Assembly: GCF_023715105.1 (NCBI RefSeq)
Contig: NZ_JAMBNO010000001.1
Location: forward strand, 1 to 64,000
Length of the DNA stretch: 64,000 nucleotides
DNA from: Hydrogenophaga intermedia
GTDB lineage: Bacteria; Pseudomonadota; Gammaproteobacteria; Burkholderiales; Burkholderiaceae_C
Reading direction: 5' to 3'
Shown here: piece by piece, positions 21,673-30,642 of the stretch
How positions within the stretch are numbered: position 1 is the first letter of the stretch
How the letters are laid out: the number at the start of each line of letters is the position of its first letter
Made by a program: the position numbers and the translations under genes
The notes under the pieces: generated by a model
Databases searched by the model: none
Seen by the model: the letters and a program-made list of their open reading frames with translations, nothing else
Told to the model about the DNA's origin: nothing

Positions 21673-22818
21673 CTAGATTTCCTCGACGCGCCGCGCCGGG
21701 TAGCTGTCCCAGGCCTGGCAGCCCGGGCATTGCCAGAAGTGCTGGCGGGCCTCGAAGCCGCAGGCTGCGCAGCGGTAGCGCTTGAGCGGGCCGCTGGCGT
21801 GGTCGAGCGCACGCAGAACACCGACTTGTGCGGCCGGGTCGGACAGCGTCTCGCCCGCCAGCCACTGGCTGGCGATCACCAGTGAGGGCTCGGCCTCCAG
21901 GTGGCGCACGAAGGTGTGGCGCGCCTCGGCAGGCTGCCCGGCCAGCCGCGCAAGCGCGTCGGTCACGTCGATGGCGGGTGAGCGTGCCTGGGCTTGGTCA
22001 AGCAGCGAACGCACGGTGTCCACGCGGCCGGTCTGCTGCGCGAGGTCGGCCATGGCGCGCGCGGCCAATGGCAAGCCCTGGGGCGCTTGTTGGGCCAATG
22101 CCAGCAGATCGTCGAGTGCGCCCGGGGCGTCGCCCTGCTGAGCGCGCAGGGCCGAGCGGGCGATCCAGCCGCGTGCCATGCCCGGCGCGCGCCGCACCAC
22201 CTCGTCGAGCAGTTCACGCGTTCGCACGGCGTCGCCCTGACGGTGCGCCAGTTCGGCCTGCTCGCACTGGTAGTGCGCGATCCGGGTGGTGAAGCTGCCG
22301 TGTTCCACGGCATCCAGTTTCTCGGCGATGGCCTGTGCCTGCGACCAGTCGCGCGAGCGCTCGTAGATGCCCAGCAGGGCAAGGCGCGCCTCGCTCTCGA
22401 ACCCCGTGCCTTCGAGCTTGTGCAGGGCAGACTCGGCGCGGTCCAGCAGGCCGGCTTTGAGGAAATCGAGCGCGAGCGCGTGCTGTGCGCGGTCGCGCTC
22501 CTTGCGGTTGAGGTCGGCGCGTGCGAGCAGGTGTTCGTGCACGCGCACTGCGCGGTCGTAGTCGCCGCGGCGGCGGAACAGGTTACCCAGCGCAAAGTGA
22601 AGTTCCGCGGTGTCTGGGTCGCCCTGCACGGCCTCAATGAAGGCGTCGATGGCCTGGTCCTGCTGCTCGTTGAGCAGGTGGTTGAGGCCGCGGAAATAGG
22701 CCTTGGGCGCCTGCCGACTCTCGATGCGCCACTGCCGCAGGTCCAGGCGCGACGCGGCCCAGCCCAGCGCGAACGCGACCGGCAGGCCCCAGAGCAGCCA
22801 GGTCAGATCAAAGTCCAT
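21673..22818 (-). CDS. lapB: Lipopolysaccharide assembly protein B (TPR + rubredoxin-like zinc ribbon)
   Basis: 381 residues. An N-terminal membrane helix (WLLWGLPVAFALGWAASRLD) is followed by tetratricopeptide repeats (about 35-320) with NEQQDQAIDAFIEAV-type units. The C-terminal metal site is formed by Cys350, Cys353, Cys364 and Cys367 (CAACGF and CPGC). LapB (YciM) recruits FtsH to LpxC and so limits lipopolysaccharide synthesis. It is encoded next to lapA with an 11-base overlap and stands last in the rpsA-ihfB-lapA-lapB run, as in many beta- and gammaproteobacteria. Confidence 0.95.
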   Translation of the reverse strand: MDFDLTWLLWGLPVAFALGWAASRLDLRQWRIESRQAPKAYFRGLNHLLNEQQDQAIDAFIEAVQGDPDTAELHFALGNLFRRRGDYDRAVRVHEHLLARADLNRKERDRAQHALALDFLKAGLLDRAESALHKLEGTGFESEARLALLGIYERSRDWSQAQAIAEKLDAVEHGSFTTRIAHYQCEQAELAHRQGDAVRTRELLDEVVRRAPGMARGWIARSALRAQQGDAPGALDDLLALAQQAPQGLPLAARAMADLAQQTGRVDTVRSLLDQAQARSPAIDVTDALARLAGQPAEARHTFVRHLEAEPSLVIASQWLAGETLSDPAAQVGVLRALDHASGPLKRYRCAACGFEARQHFWQCPGCQAWDSYPARRVEEI

Positions 22819-23104
22819 GCCGGCGATCGATGGGTTCGGGCGGCATCACCGTGCTGTCGGCGCCGAAGGTGGTTGACAGGCCGGACCGTGCGCGGGCGCG
22901 TTTGGCACGCAGCCACAGCGGCAGCATGACGATGACGCCCAGGAACACGCCGATCAGCAGCACGACCAGCAGCACCAGCACCAGCGGTGCCTGCCAGCTG
23001 TGGCCAAAGAACAGGTGCAGCGTCACGCTGTCCTGGTTGTTCAGCGCAAAGGCGAAGAGGACAAAAAAAAGGGCTGCGTTGAGCAGCCACATCAGGTACT
23101 TCAA
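22808..23104 (-). CDS. lapA: Lipopolysaccharide assembly protein A domain protein
   Basis: 98 residues with two membrane helices: LNAALFFVLFAFALNNQD, and a second rich in Val/Leu ending before LPLWLRAKRARAR. The motif ALNNQDSVTLHLFFG between them is typical of LapA/YciS. It acts with LapB in the inner membrane to adjust lipopolysaccharide production. It overlaps lapB by 11 bases and follows ihfB by 46 bases, giving the conserved order. Confidence 0.93.
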   Translation of the reverse strand: MKYLMWLLNAALFFVLFAFALNNQDSVTLHLFFGHSWQAPLVLVLLVVLLIGVFLGVIVMLPLWLRAKRARARSGLSTTFGADSTVMPPEPIDRRHGL

Positions 23105-23150
23105 TGCATCCCCTCTGTGGTGGGACGATTGTAGTCAGGGGGTGGGCGGT

Positions 23151-23471
23151 TCAGCCTTTTGCTTTGGTCTCGTTCTGCAACAGCGCCTTGGTGCGCTCGT
23201 CGACCTGCTCGCGCAGCGCCTTGCCCGGTTTGAAGTGCGGCACCCGCTTCTCCGGGATCATGACGCTCTCGCCCGAACGCGGATTGCGCCCGATGCGGGG
23301 CGAGCGCCGGTTGACGGAGAAGCTGCCGAACCCGCGAATTTCAATGCGATGGCCCTTCACCAGGGCATCGCCCATCGCGTCGAGAATGGCCTTGACGGCG
23401 TACTCCGCGTCGCGGTGGGTGAGCTGGCTGAATCGGGCGGCCAGGGCTTCGACGAGGTCGCTTCGGGTCAT
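23151..23471 (-). CDS. ihfB: Integration host factor beta subunit
   Basis: 106 residues from ATG 23471 ([17 protein letters not shown]). The DNA-bending arm [21 protein letters not shown] carries the intercalating Pro in RNPRSG, and [12 protein letters not shown] closes the fold. It pairs with IHF alpha to bend DNA at specific sites and also assists sigma-54 promoters such as the one proposed at glnA. It sits 94 bases downstream of rpsA, as in the classical rpsA-ihfB pair. An open frame extends upstream but without homology. Confidence 0.97.
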   Translation of the reverse strand: MTRSDLVEALAARFSQLTHRDAEYAVKAILDAMGDALVKGHRIEIRGFGSFSVNRRSPRIGRNPRSGESVMIPEKRVPHFKPGKALREQVDERTKALLQNETKAKG

Positions 23472-23565
23472 GTGGGTTGAGGCGTTGGCGTTGAGCTCCC
23501 GGCGCGGAGCGCGATGCGCGAGCAGGCTCGCACACCGCGCCCCGAACCGGGCGCGGAACGGACGA

Positions 23566-25251
23566 TCAGCGGCCGTTGTTGCTGTTGTCCAGCTTGGCGC
23601 GCAGCAGGGCACCCAGGCTGGTGGTGCCGGCGGTACCCGAGTTCTGGCTCAGGCTGGCCATGGCTTCCTGCTGGTCGGCAGCGTCCTTGGCCTTGATCGA
23701 GAGCTGGATGTTGCGGGTCTTGCGGTCCACGTTGACAACCACGGCGGTGACTTCGTCACCTTCCTTGAGCACGTTGCGCGCGTCTTCCACGCGGTCACGG
23801 CTGATCTCGGAGGCGCGCAGGTAGCCCAGCACGTCTTCGCCCAGATCGATCTCGGCGCCCTTGGCGTCCACGGTCTTGACCTTGCCGGTCACGATGGAGC
23901 CCTTGTCATTCACCGACACGAAGGTGGTGAACGGGTCGCCGTCGAGCTGCTTGATGCCCAGGCTGATGCGCTCGCGCTCGACGTCGATGGCCAGCACCAC
24001 GGCGTCGACTTCCTGGCCCTTCTTGTAGTTGCGCACGGCTTGTTCGCCGGGCTCGTTCCAGGACAGGTCGGACAGGTGCACCAGGCCGTCGATGCCGGCG
24101 GCCAGGCCGACGAACACGCCGAAGTCGGTGATCGACTTGATCGGGCCCTTGACGCGGTCACCGCGCTTGGTCGCTTCGGCGAACTCGTGCCAGGGGTTGG
24201 CCTTGCACTGCTTCATGCCCAGCGAGATGCGGCGCTTGTCTTCGTCGATGTCGAGCACCATGACTTCGACCTCGTCGCCCAGCGACACCAGCTTGGACGG
24301 GGCCACGTTCTTGTTGGTCCAGTCCATTTCGGAGACGTGCACCAGGCCTTCGATGCCCGGCTCGAGTTCCACGAACGCGCCGTAGTCGGCGATGTTGGTG
24401 ACCTTGCCGAACATGCGGGTGCCCTGCGGGTAGCGGCGGCTCACGCCGTGCCACGGGTCGTCGCCCATCTGCTTGAGGCCAAGCGAGACGCGCTGCTTCT
24501 CGGTGTCGAACTTGAGGATCTTGGCCGTGATTTCCTGGCCGGCCTGCACCACCTCGCTGGGGTGGCGCACGCGGCGCCAGGCCATGTCGGTGATGTGCAG
24601 CAGGCCGTCGATACCGCCGAGGTCCACGAACGCACCGTATTCGGTGATGTTCTTGACCACGCCGTTGACGATGGCGCCTTCCTTGAGCGTTTCCATCAGC
24701 TTGGCGCGCTCTTCGCCCATGGAGGCTTCCACCACGGCGCGGCGGCTCAGCACCACGTTGTTGCGCTTGCGGTCGAGCTTGATGACCTTGAATTCCAGGG
24801 TCTTGTTCTCGTAGGGGGTGAGGTCCTTGGTGGGACGGCTGTCCACCAGCGAGCCCGGCAGGAAGGCGCTGATGCCGTTGACCATGACCTTCAGGCCGCC
24901 CTTGACCTTGCTTGTCGTGGTGCCGGTGACGAATTCGCCCGACTCCAGGGCCTTCTCGAGGGCCATCCACGAGGCCAGGCGCTTGGCCTTGTCGCGCGAG
25001 AGCAGGGTGTCGCCGAAGCCGTTCTCGACGGAGTCGATGGCCACGGAGACGAAGTCGCCGACCTGCACTTCGAGTTCGCCCTGGTCATTCTTGAATTCGG
25101 CCAGCGGAACGTAGGCTTCCGACTTCAGGCCGGCGTTGACCACCACGTGGTTGTGTTCGATGCGAACGACCTCTGCGGTGATGACCTCACCCGAGCGCAT
25201 TTCGGCGCGCTTGAGAGACTCTTCGAAGAGGGCGGCAAAAGATTCAGACAT
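23566..25251 (-). CDS. rpsA: 30S ribosomal protein S1
   Basis: 561 residues, full length for six-domain S1. Six OB-fold S1 units are recognisable from blocks such as [40 protein letters not shown] and [20 protein letters not shown]. The protein starts [14 protein letters not shown] as in other proteobacteria. It unfolds structured mRNA leaders on the 30S subunit. The 179-base gap before it (25252-25430) probably carries its own promoter and leader. I saw no convincing terminator there. Confidence 0.98.
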   Translation of the reverse strand: MSESFAALFEESLKRAEMRSGEVITAEVVRIEHNHVVVNAGLKSEAYVPLAEFKNDQGELEVQVGDFVSVAIDSVENGFGDTLLSRDKAKRLASWMALEKALESGEFVTGTTTSKVKGGLKVMVNGISAFLPGSLVDSRPTKDLTPYENKTLEFKVIKLDRKRNNVVLSRRAVVEASMGEERAKLMETLKEGAIVNGVVKNITEYGAFVDLGGIDGLLHITDMAWRRVRHPSEVVQAGQEITAKILKFDTEKQRVSLGLKQMGDDPWHGVSRRYPQGTRMFGKVTNIADYGAFVELEPGIEGLVHVSEMDWTNKNVAPSKLVSLGDEVEVMVLDIDEDKRRISLGMKQCKANPWHEFAEATKRGDRVKGPIKSITDFGVFVGLAAGIDGLVHLSDLSWNEPGEQAVRNYKKGQEVDAVVLAIDVERERISLGIKQLDGDPFTTFVSVNDKGSIVTGKVKTVDAKGAEIDLGEDVLGYLRASEISRDRVEDARNVLKEGDEVTAVVVNVDRKTRNIQLSIKAKDAADQQEAMASLSQNSGTAGTTSLGALLRAKLDNSNNGR

Positions 25252-25430
25252 TGGGTTTCCTGAGAACCGCCTGGCGTCGGCGCGGGTGTGCCCTCAAGGG
25301 CAGCGCGGGTGACGACGGGTGGGCGGTGTTGCTTGTGCCGTGCGGAACACGGCGGGTTGGTTGGAAGAACCTTTCGAGCTGCGGACGGGGAAAGTCCGGC
25401 GGGATCGTCAGGGCCTGGGAAAAGGCCTTC

Positions 25431-27557
25431 TCAGCGAACCGGGAAGGCCTGTTTGCCGTGCCACCAGTTCAACACCGTCTGCACCGATTGCTCGATGTCC
25501 AGGTCGGAGTTGTCCAGCAGCACCGCGTCATCGGCCGGTTTCAAGGGCGCATGCGCGCGGTTCATGTCGCGCGCATCGCGTGCCTTCAAATCGGCCAGAA
25601 GGTCGGCGAGTATAGCCGGGATTCCTTTTGAAATCAATTGCTTATGGCGCCGTTCGGCGCGCTGCTCGGCGCTCGCGGTGAGATACACCTTGAGCGGTGC
25701 GCCGGGGAAAACCACGGTCCCCATGTCCCGGCCATCCGCCACCAGGCCGGGCAGGTGGCGGAAGTTGAGCTGCAGGTCCATGAGGGCGACGCGCACCTGG
25801 GGCACGGCCGACACGCGCGAGGCGGCCATGCCCGCGGCCTCGGTGCGCAAGGGCTCGCTCACATCCTCACCGTCGAGCCAGGTCTTGCCCGGGGTGAAGC
25901 GCACGTCCAGGCGGGCGGCCAGCTGGCCCATGCGCTCGGCGTGGGCGGGCTCGCGCAGGTCGGCCTCGGTGGTGGACAGGCCTTCGCGTTCGGCCGCCAG
26001 GCCCACCAGGCGGTACAGCGCGCCGGAGTCGAGCAGGTGGTAGCCCAGCCGCGTGGCCAGCTCGGCCGCCAGCGTGCCCTTGCCCGAGGCGGTCGGTCCG
26101 TCGATGCAGATGACGGGGATGCGCTCGGCCGGGGTGCGGCAGACGCTGAACAGGGTTTCGAAGTAGTCGGGGAAGGTCTTGGCCACGCAGCGCGGGTCAT
26201 CGATGCGCACCGGCAGGCCCGCCGGGTTGAAGGCCGCGAGCGAGAAGCACATGGCGACGCGGTGGTCGTCGTAGGTGTGGATGGTCGCCTTGCGCCATCC
26301 GTGTGCCCCCACGCTCCCCACTTCGTGTGGTTCGCTGCCCCCCGAGGGGGCTGCCCCGCCTTGGGGCGGCCCGGCGGCGGGGCGGCCGGGCGGCGTGATG
26401 CGGATGAAATCCGCGCCTTCTTCCACCGTGGCGCCGAGCTGGCGGCACTCGATGGCCATTGCGGCGATGCGGTCGGTTTCCTTCACGCGCCAGCTGGCGA
26501 TGTTGCGCAGCGTGGTGGTGCCGTCGGCGTAGAGCGCCATGACGGCCAGCGTCATGGCGGCGTCGGGAATGTGGTTGCAGTCGAGGTCGATCGCCTTGAG
26601 TGGCCAGGTGCCGCGACGCACGCGCAGCGCGTTGTCCTCGCCCGTGATGTCCGCACCCATCAGGCGCGCGGCGTCGACGAAGCGGATGTCGCCCTGGATC
26701 GAGGACAGTCCCACGCCGTCGATCACGATGCCGTCGGTGCCCGGCGCGGGCGGCGCGATGGCGCCGAGCGCGATGAAATAGCTCGCCGAGGAGGCGTCGG
26801 CCTCGACGGCAATGCGCCCGGGCGAGGCGTAGCGACTGCCGCGAGGAATGGTGAAGCGCTCCCAGCCGTCGCGTTGCACGTGCACGCCGAAGCGGGCCAG
26901 CAGTTGCAGCGTGATCTCGATGTAGGGCTTGGAGATGAGCTCGGTGCTCATCTCGATCACCACGTCGTGCGCCTGCGCCACCAGCGGCAGCGCCAGCAAC
27001 AGCGCGGTGAGGAACTGGCTGGAGACGTCGCCGCGCACGCGGATCGGGGCATCGAGGCGCAATGCGTGCGTGGCGCCATCGCCCAGGCGCAGCGGCGGGT
27101 AGCCTTCGTTCTGCAGGCACTGCACCGGGCAGCCGAGCTGGCGCAGCGCGTCCACCAGGTCGCCGATGGGGCGCTCGTGCATGCGGGCCACGCCCGAGAG
27201 CTCGAAGCGTGCGCCCTGCACCGTGGCCAGGAGGGCCAGGGCGGCGGTCAGCGGGCGCATGGCGGTGCCGGCGTTGCCGAGAAAGAGGCTGCCTTCGCGC
27301 ACGTTCAGGCGCCCACCCAGGCCGTGCACGCGCACCGACGCAGGGCCGGTGGATTCAACGATACAGCCGAGGGCGCGCAGCGCGTCGAGCATGACGCGTG
27401 TGTCGTCGGAGTCGAGCAGGTCATCGACCTGCGTGACACCCTCGCTCAGCGCAGCCAGCAGCAGCACCCGGTTGGAGATGCTCTTGGAGCCGGGCAGGCG
27501 CACGCGGCCGCCGGCGCTGGCGAGGGAGGGCAGGTCGAGGCTGGGGATGGCGAACAT
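25431..27557 (-). CDS. aroA-cmk: Bifunctional 3-phosphoshikimate 1-carboxyvinyltransferase / cytidylate kinase
   Basis: 708 residues joining two enzymes. Residues 1 to about 480 are EPSP synthase, with [10 protein letters not shown] (21-30), [17 protein letters not shown] and [18 protein letters not shown] near its end. It makes 5-enolpyruvylshikimate 3-phosphate. From about 485 the CMP/dCMP kinase follows, with P-loop [12 protein letters not shown], then [13 protein letters not shown] and [21 protein letters not shown]. The fusion is known in Comamonadaceae. Between PP and [12 protein letters not shown] lies an extra Gly/Pro-rich stretch of about 31 residues (about 389-419), encoded by an inserted palindromic repeat. 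The gene lies between tyrA and rpsA, 11 bases after tyrA's neighbour order would place it upstream. Confidence 0.95.
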   Translation of the reverse strand: MFAIPSLDLPSLASAGGRVRLPGSKSISNRVLLLAALSEGVTQVDDLLDSDDTRVMLDALRALGCIVESTGPASVRVHGLGGRLNVREGSLFLGNAGTAMRPLTAALALLATVQGARFELSGVARMHERPIGDLVDALRQLGCPVQCLQNEGYPPLRLGDGATHALRLDAPIRVRGDVSSQFLTALLLALPLVAQAHDVVIEMSTELISKPYIEITLQLLARFGVHVQRDGWERFTIPRGSRYASPGRIAVEADASSASYFIALGAIAPPAPGTDGIVIDGVGLSSIQGDIRFVDAARLMGADITGEDNALRVRRGTWPLKAIDLDCNHIPDAAMTLAVMALYADGTTTLRNIASWRVKETDRIAAMAIECRQLGATVEEGADFIRITPPGRPAAGPPQGGAAPSGGSEPHEVGSVGAHGWRKATIHTYDDHRVAMCFSLAAFNPAGLPVRIDDPRCVAKTFPDYFETLFSVCRTPAERIPVICIDGPTASGKGTLAAELATRLGYHLLDSGALYRLVGLAAEREGLSTTEADLREPAHAERMGQLAARLDVRFTPGKTWLDGEDVSEPLRTEAAGMAASRVSAVPQVRVALMDLQLNFRHLPGLVADGRDMGTVVFPGAPLKVYLTASAEQRAERRHKQLISKGIPAILADLLADLKARDARDMNRAHAPLKPADDAVLLDNSDLDIEQSVQTVLNWWHGKQAFPVR
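26301..26390. repeat. Palindromic intergenic-type repeat inserted in frame inside aroA
   Basis: About 90 bases within the aroA part contain the dyads CCCCC-CGA-GGGGG (26338-26350) and CCGCC-TTGG-GGCGG (26356-26369), plus further C/G-rich tracts and the GTGTGGTTCGCTGCC lead-in. This composition is that of the repeats found between genes in this bacterial family (compare 14074-14090). Its length is a multiple of three at the protein level, so the reading frame stays open. It encodes residues such as [18 protein letters not shown] that AroA proteins otherwise lack. Exact borders are uncertain by several bases. Confidence 0.75.
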
Positions 27558-27568
27558 GCGCGGCGGTC

Positions 27569-28450
27569 TCAGCCTTGGGGCTTGATGGCCGTCATACGCC
27601 AGTTGGCGCGCGCCTCGCTCGCGATGTCGATCAGCTGCTCGAGGGCGTCGGCGTCGCCGTTCTTGATGGTGGCCTCGAACTGCTGCAAGGCGCGCATGAA
27701 GTGGCGCGACTGGGTGATCAATTCCTCGCGGTTGGAGAGCAGGATGTCGCGCCAGACCGCCGCGTCGCTGGCTGCGATGCGGGTGAAATCGCGAAACCCC
27801 GGGCCGGCGAGCGAGAGGAAGTCGGCGCCTTCGGGCTGGTTCTTGATCGAGCTCATCAGGGCGAATGCCAGCAGGTGCGGCAGGTGGCTGATGGCTGCGT
27901 AGGCCGCGTCGTGTCCCTCAGGCGTCATGCGCTTGACCTGGCAACCCAGCGCACGCCACACCTGCTCGGCCTTGTCCAGGTGGGTGGGCAGGGTGCGTTC
28001 GATGGGCGTGAGGATCACCTGGCGGCCGCTGTAGAGCTCGGCATCGGCGTGTTCCACGCCAGCGAGTTCCTTGCCCGCGATGGGGTGCGCCGGCACGAAC
28101 ACGCCGACTTGCTCGCGCAGCACGCGCCGCGCGGCGTCGATGACTTCGCGTTTGGTGGAGCCGACATCCATGATGAGGACATCGTTGCGCACCAGATGGC
28201 GGATCGCCTTGAAGGTGGACTCGGTGGCGGCCACCGGTACGGCCAGCAGCACGATGTCGGCGCCCGAGACGGCGAGCAGTGCCGAGGGGGCTTCGACGTC
28301 GATCACCCCCAGCTGGCGGGCGCGCTCGGTGGTGGAGGGCGATTTGCTGTAGCCCACCACGCGCTTGACCAGGCCCGCGCGCTTGAGCGCCAGGGCGAAG
28401 GAGCCGCCCATGAGGCCGCAGCCAATCAGTCCCAACTGTTCAAACATCAT
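27569..28450 (-). CDS. tyrA: Prephenate dehydrogenase family protein
   Basis: 293 residues. The NAD(P)-binding start is [21 protein letters not shown], with VDVGSTK-type and [16 protein letters not shown] blocks and the catalytic-domain [12 protein letters not shown]. It oxidatively decarboxylates prephenate (or arogenate) toward tyrosine. The ATG at 28450 overlaps the pheA stop as ATGA, so the two branch enzymes for phenylalanine and tyrosine are co-translated. An ATG one codon later is equally possible. No regulatory ACT domain follows. Confidence 0.95.
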   Translation of the reverse strand: MMFEQLGLIGCGLMGGSFALALKRAGLVKRVVGYSKSPSTTERARQLGVIDVEAPSALLAVSGADIVLLAVPVAATESTFKAIRHLVRNDVLIMDVGSTKREVIDAARRVLREQVGVFVPAHPIAGKELAGVEHADAELYSGRQVILTPIERTLPTHLDKAEQVWRALGCQVKRMTPEGHDAAYAAISHLPHLLAFALMSSIKNQPEGADFLSLAGPGFRDFTRIAASDAAVWRDILLSNREELITQSRHFMRALQQFEATIKNGDADALEQLIDIASEARANWRMTAIKPQG

Positions 28451-29547
28451 TCGGTCACCGGATAGGCGCCCAGCACCTTGTAGTAGGCGCACAGGCGTTG
28501 AAGTTCGTCGAGCGCGGCGGCCACGTGCGGCTGCGAGGGGTGACCCGCGATGTCGATGTAGAAGTAGTACTCCCACTGGCCCGATTTGGCGGGGCGGGAC
28601 TCGAAGCGCGTCATCGACACGCCGTGCTGCTTGAGCGGCACGAGCAGGTCGTGCACGGCGCCTGGGCGGTTGGGCACCGAGACCACGAGGCTGGTGCAGT
28701 CGCGCCCACTGGCAGGCGGCATGGCCAGCGTTTGCGGCAGGCAGATGACGGCAAACCGCGTGCGGTTGTACGCCTCGTCCTGCACCGCATGGGCCACGAT
28801 GTGCAGGCCGAACTGGGCGGCCGCGCGCTCGCTGGCGAGTGCCGCGCAGCGCGGGTCCTCGGCGGCCAGGCGCGCGCCCTCGGCGTTGCTGGAGACCGCG
28901 CGCCGCTCCGCGTTCGGCAGGTGCTGCGAGAGCCAGCCCTGGCATTGCGCCAGTGCTTGCGGATGGGCCATCACGACCTCGATGCCGTTGAGCCCGGCGT
29001 CGCGGCGCAGCAGGTTGTGGCGCACCAGCAGGCTGACTTCGCCCACCACATGCACGGGCGAGCGCAGGAACAGATCGAGCGAACGCGCGACCACGCCCTC
29101 GGTGGAGTTCTCCATGCCGACCACGCCGAATTGCGCGGTGCCGGCGGCCGTGGCGTGGAACACCTCGTCGAAGCTGCTGCAGTAGATCAGGTTGGCAGCA
29201 CTGCCGAAGAATTCGATCGCGGCCTGTTCGCAGAAGGTGCCTTGCGGTCCGAGCACGGCCACGCGCTGCGGCGTCTCCAGCGCCAGGCAGGCCGACATGA
29301 TCTCGCGCCAGATGGCGGCCACATGCTGGTTGAGCAGCGGGCCGGGGTTGGCGGTCTGGATCTTCTCGATCACCTGCGCGACGCGGTCGGGTCGGAAAAA
29401 CGGCGAGCCTTCCTGGCGCTTGAGTTCACCCACCTGCTCAGCCACGCGGGCGCGCTGGTTGAGCAAGGCCAGCAGCTGCTGGTCGATGGTGTCGATCTGC
29501 ACGCGCAGGGCGCCCAGGGCTTCGGTTTGCTGGGGTTGGACTGCCAT
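28447..29547 (-). CDS. pheA: Bifunctional chorismate mutase / prephenate dehydratase (P-protein)
   Basis: 366 residues. The chorismate mutase domain (about 10-95) has LRVQIDTIDQQLLALLNQRA. Prephenate dehydratase (about 105-285) has VAVLGPQGTFCEQAA and GVVGMENSTEGVVARSLDLF, and later the family residues preceding NRTRFAVI. A C-terminal ACT domain (about 290-366) contains the phenylalanine-sensing GRDCTSLVV, PNRPGAVHDLL and ESRPAKSGQWEYYFYID, so feedback inhibition by phenylalanine is expected. It lies three bases after serC. Confidence 0.97.
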   Translation of the reverse strand: MAVQPQQTEALGALRVQIDTIDQQLLALLNQRARVAEQVGELKRQEGSPFFRPDRVAQVIEKIQTANPGPLLNQHVAAIWREIMSACLALETPQRVAVLGPQGTFCEQAAIEFFGSAANLIYCSSFDEVFHATAAGTAQFGVVGMENSTEGVVARSLDLFLRSPVHVVGEVSLLVRHNLLRRDAGLNGIEVVMAHPQALAQCQGWLSQHLPNAERRAVSSNAEGARLAAEDPRCAALASERAAAQFGLHIVAHAVQDEAYNRTRFAVICLPQTLAMPPASGRDCTSLVVSVPNRPGAVHDLLVPLKQHGVSMTRFESRPAKSGQWEYYFYIDIAGHPSQPHVAAALDELQRLCAYYKVLGAYPVTE

Positions 29548-29550
29548 GGG

Positions 29551-30642
29551 TCAGACCGCTTCTTTCTCGAATTCGCGCATGTAGTCGACCAAGGCGCGCA
29601 CGCCTTCGATCGGCATGGCGTTGTAGATGCTGGCGCGCATGCCCCCCACCGATTTGTGTCCCTTGAGCTGCAGCAGGCCGCGCGCCTGCGCGCTGGCCAG
29701 GAAGGCCTCGTTGCGCGCCTCGTCCTTCAGGAAGAAGGGCACGTTCATGCGCGAGCGGCAGGCGGGGGCGACACGGTTCTCGTAGAACGCCGAGCTGTCG
29801 ATGAAGTCGTAGAGCAATTGCGCCTTGGCGATGTTGCGGCGCTCCATTTCGGCGATGCCTCCCTGGCGCTGCAGCCACTGGAAGGTGAGGCCGGCGAGGT
29901 AGATGGCGTAGGTGGGCGGCGTGTTGTACATCGAGCCGTTGTCGGCCACGGTCTTGTAGTCGAACGCGCTCGGGCAGGTGGGCAGGGCGTGGCCGATGAG
30001 GTCTTCGCGGACCACCACCAGCGTAAGGCCGGCCGGGCCGAGGTTCTTCTGCGCGCCGCCAAACGCCAGACCCACGCGCGACCAGTCCACCGGACGCGAG
30101 GCCACGTGAGACGAGAAGTCGATCACCAGCGGTGCATCGCTGCCGAGGGCCTTGAGGTCGGGCAGTTCGTGGAATTCGACGCCGTGGATGGTTTCGTTGC
30201 TGCAGACGTGAACGTACTGCGCGTCGGCACCGATCTGCCAGCTGCCCGGCGCGGGCAAGGTGGTGTGCTTGGTGTCGGCGTTGCTGGCCGCGATGCGCGC
30301 CGTGGCATAACGAGCGGCCTCCTTGTGCGACTTCTGGCTCCAGCTGCCGGTGATGACGAAATCGACCGCGCCGCCGCGCGAGAGATTCAGCGGGACGATG
30401 GCGTTCTCGCCCAGGCCGCCGCCCTGCATGAACAGGATCTTGAAGTGCGCTGGAATGGCGAGCAGCGAACGCAGGTCAGCCTCGGCGCGGGTGATGATCT
30501 CGCCGAAGGCCTTGCCGCGGTGGCTCATCTCCATCACGCTCGTGCCGGTACCGTGCCAGTCGAGCATCTCGCTGGCGGCGATCTGCAGCACCTCCTCGGG
30601 CATGGCGGCCGGGCCGGCCGAGAAGTTGTAGGGGCGCGCCAT
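29551..30642 (-). CDS. serC: Phosphoserine aminotransferase
   Basis: 363 residues from ATG 30642 ([19 protein letters not shown]), the standard SerC start. Family blocks are [38 protein letters not shown] and the PLP-lysine region [20 protein letters not shown]. It transaminates 3-phosphohydroxypyruvate to phosphoserine, and also serves pyridoxal phosphate synthesis. The start overlaps the gyrA stop by one base (TGATG), showing tight coupling. A GTG one codon upstream is less likely. Confidence 0.97.
   Translation of the reverse strand: MARPYNFSAGPAAMPEEVLQIAASEMLDWHGTGTSVMEMSHRGKAFGEIITRAEADLRSLLAIPAHFKILFMQGGGLGENAIVPLNLSRGGAVDFVITGSWSQKSHKEAARYATARIAASNADTKHTTLPAPGSWQIGADAQYVHVCSNETIHGVEFHELPDLKALGSDAPLVIDFSSHVASRPVDWSRVGLAFGGAQKNLGPAGLTLVVVREDLIGHALPTCPSAFDYKTVADNGSMYNTPPTYAIYLAGLTFQWLQRQGGIAEMERRNIAKAQLLYDFIDSSAFYENRVAPACRSRMNVPFFLKDEARNEAFLASAQARGLLQLKGHKSVGGMRASIYNAMPIEGVRALVDYMREFEKEAV

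Noticed and set aside
25252-25430. A possible terminator or small gene between rpsA and aroA-cmk.
   Set aside because: Only a weak GGCC...GGCC repeat was found and no T run. The gap is more likely the rpsA promoter and leader.
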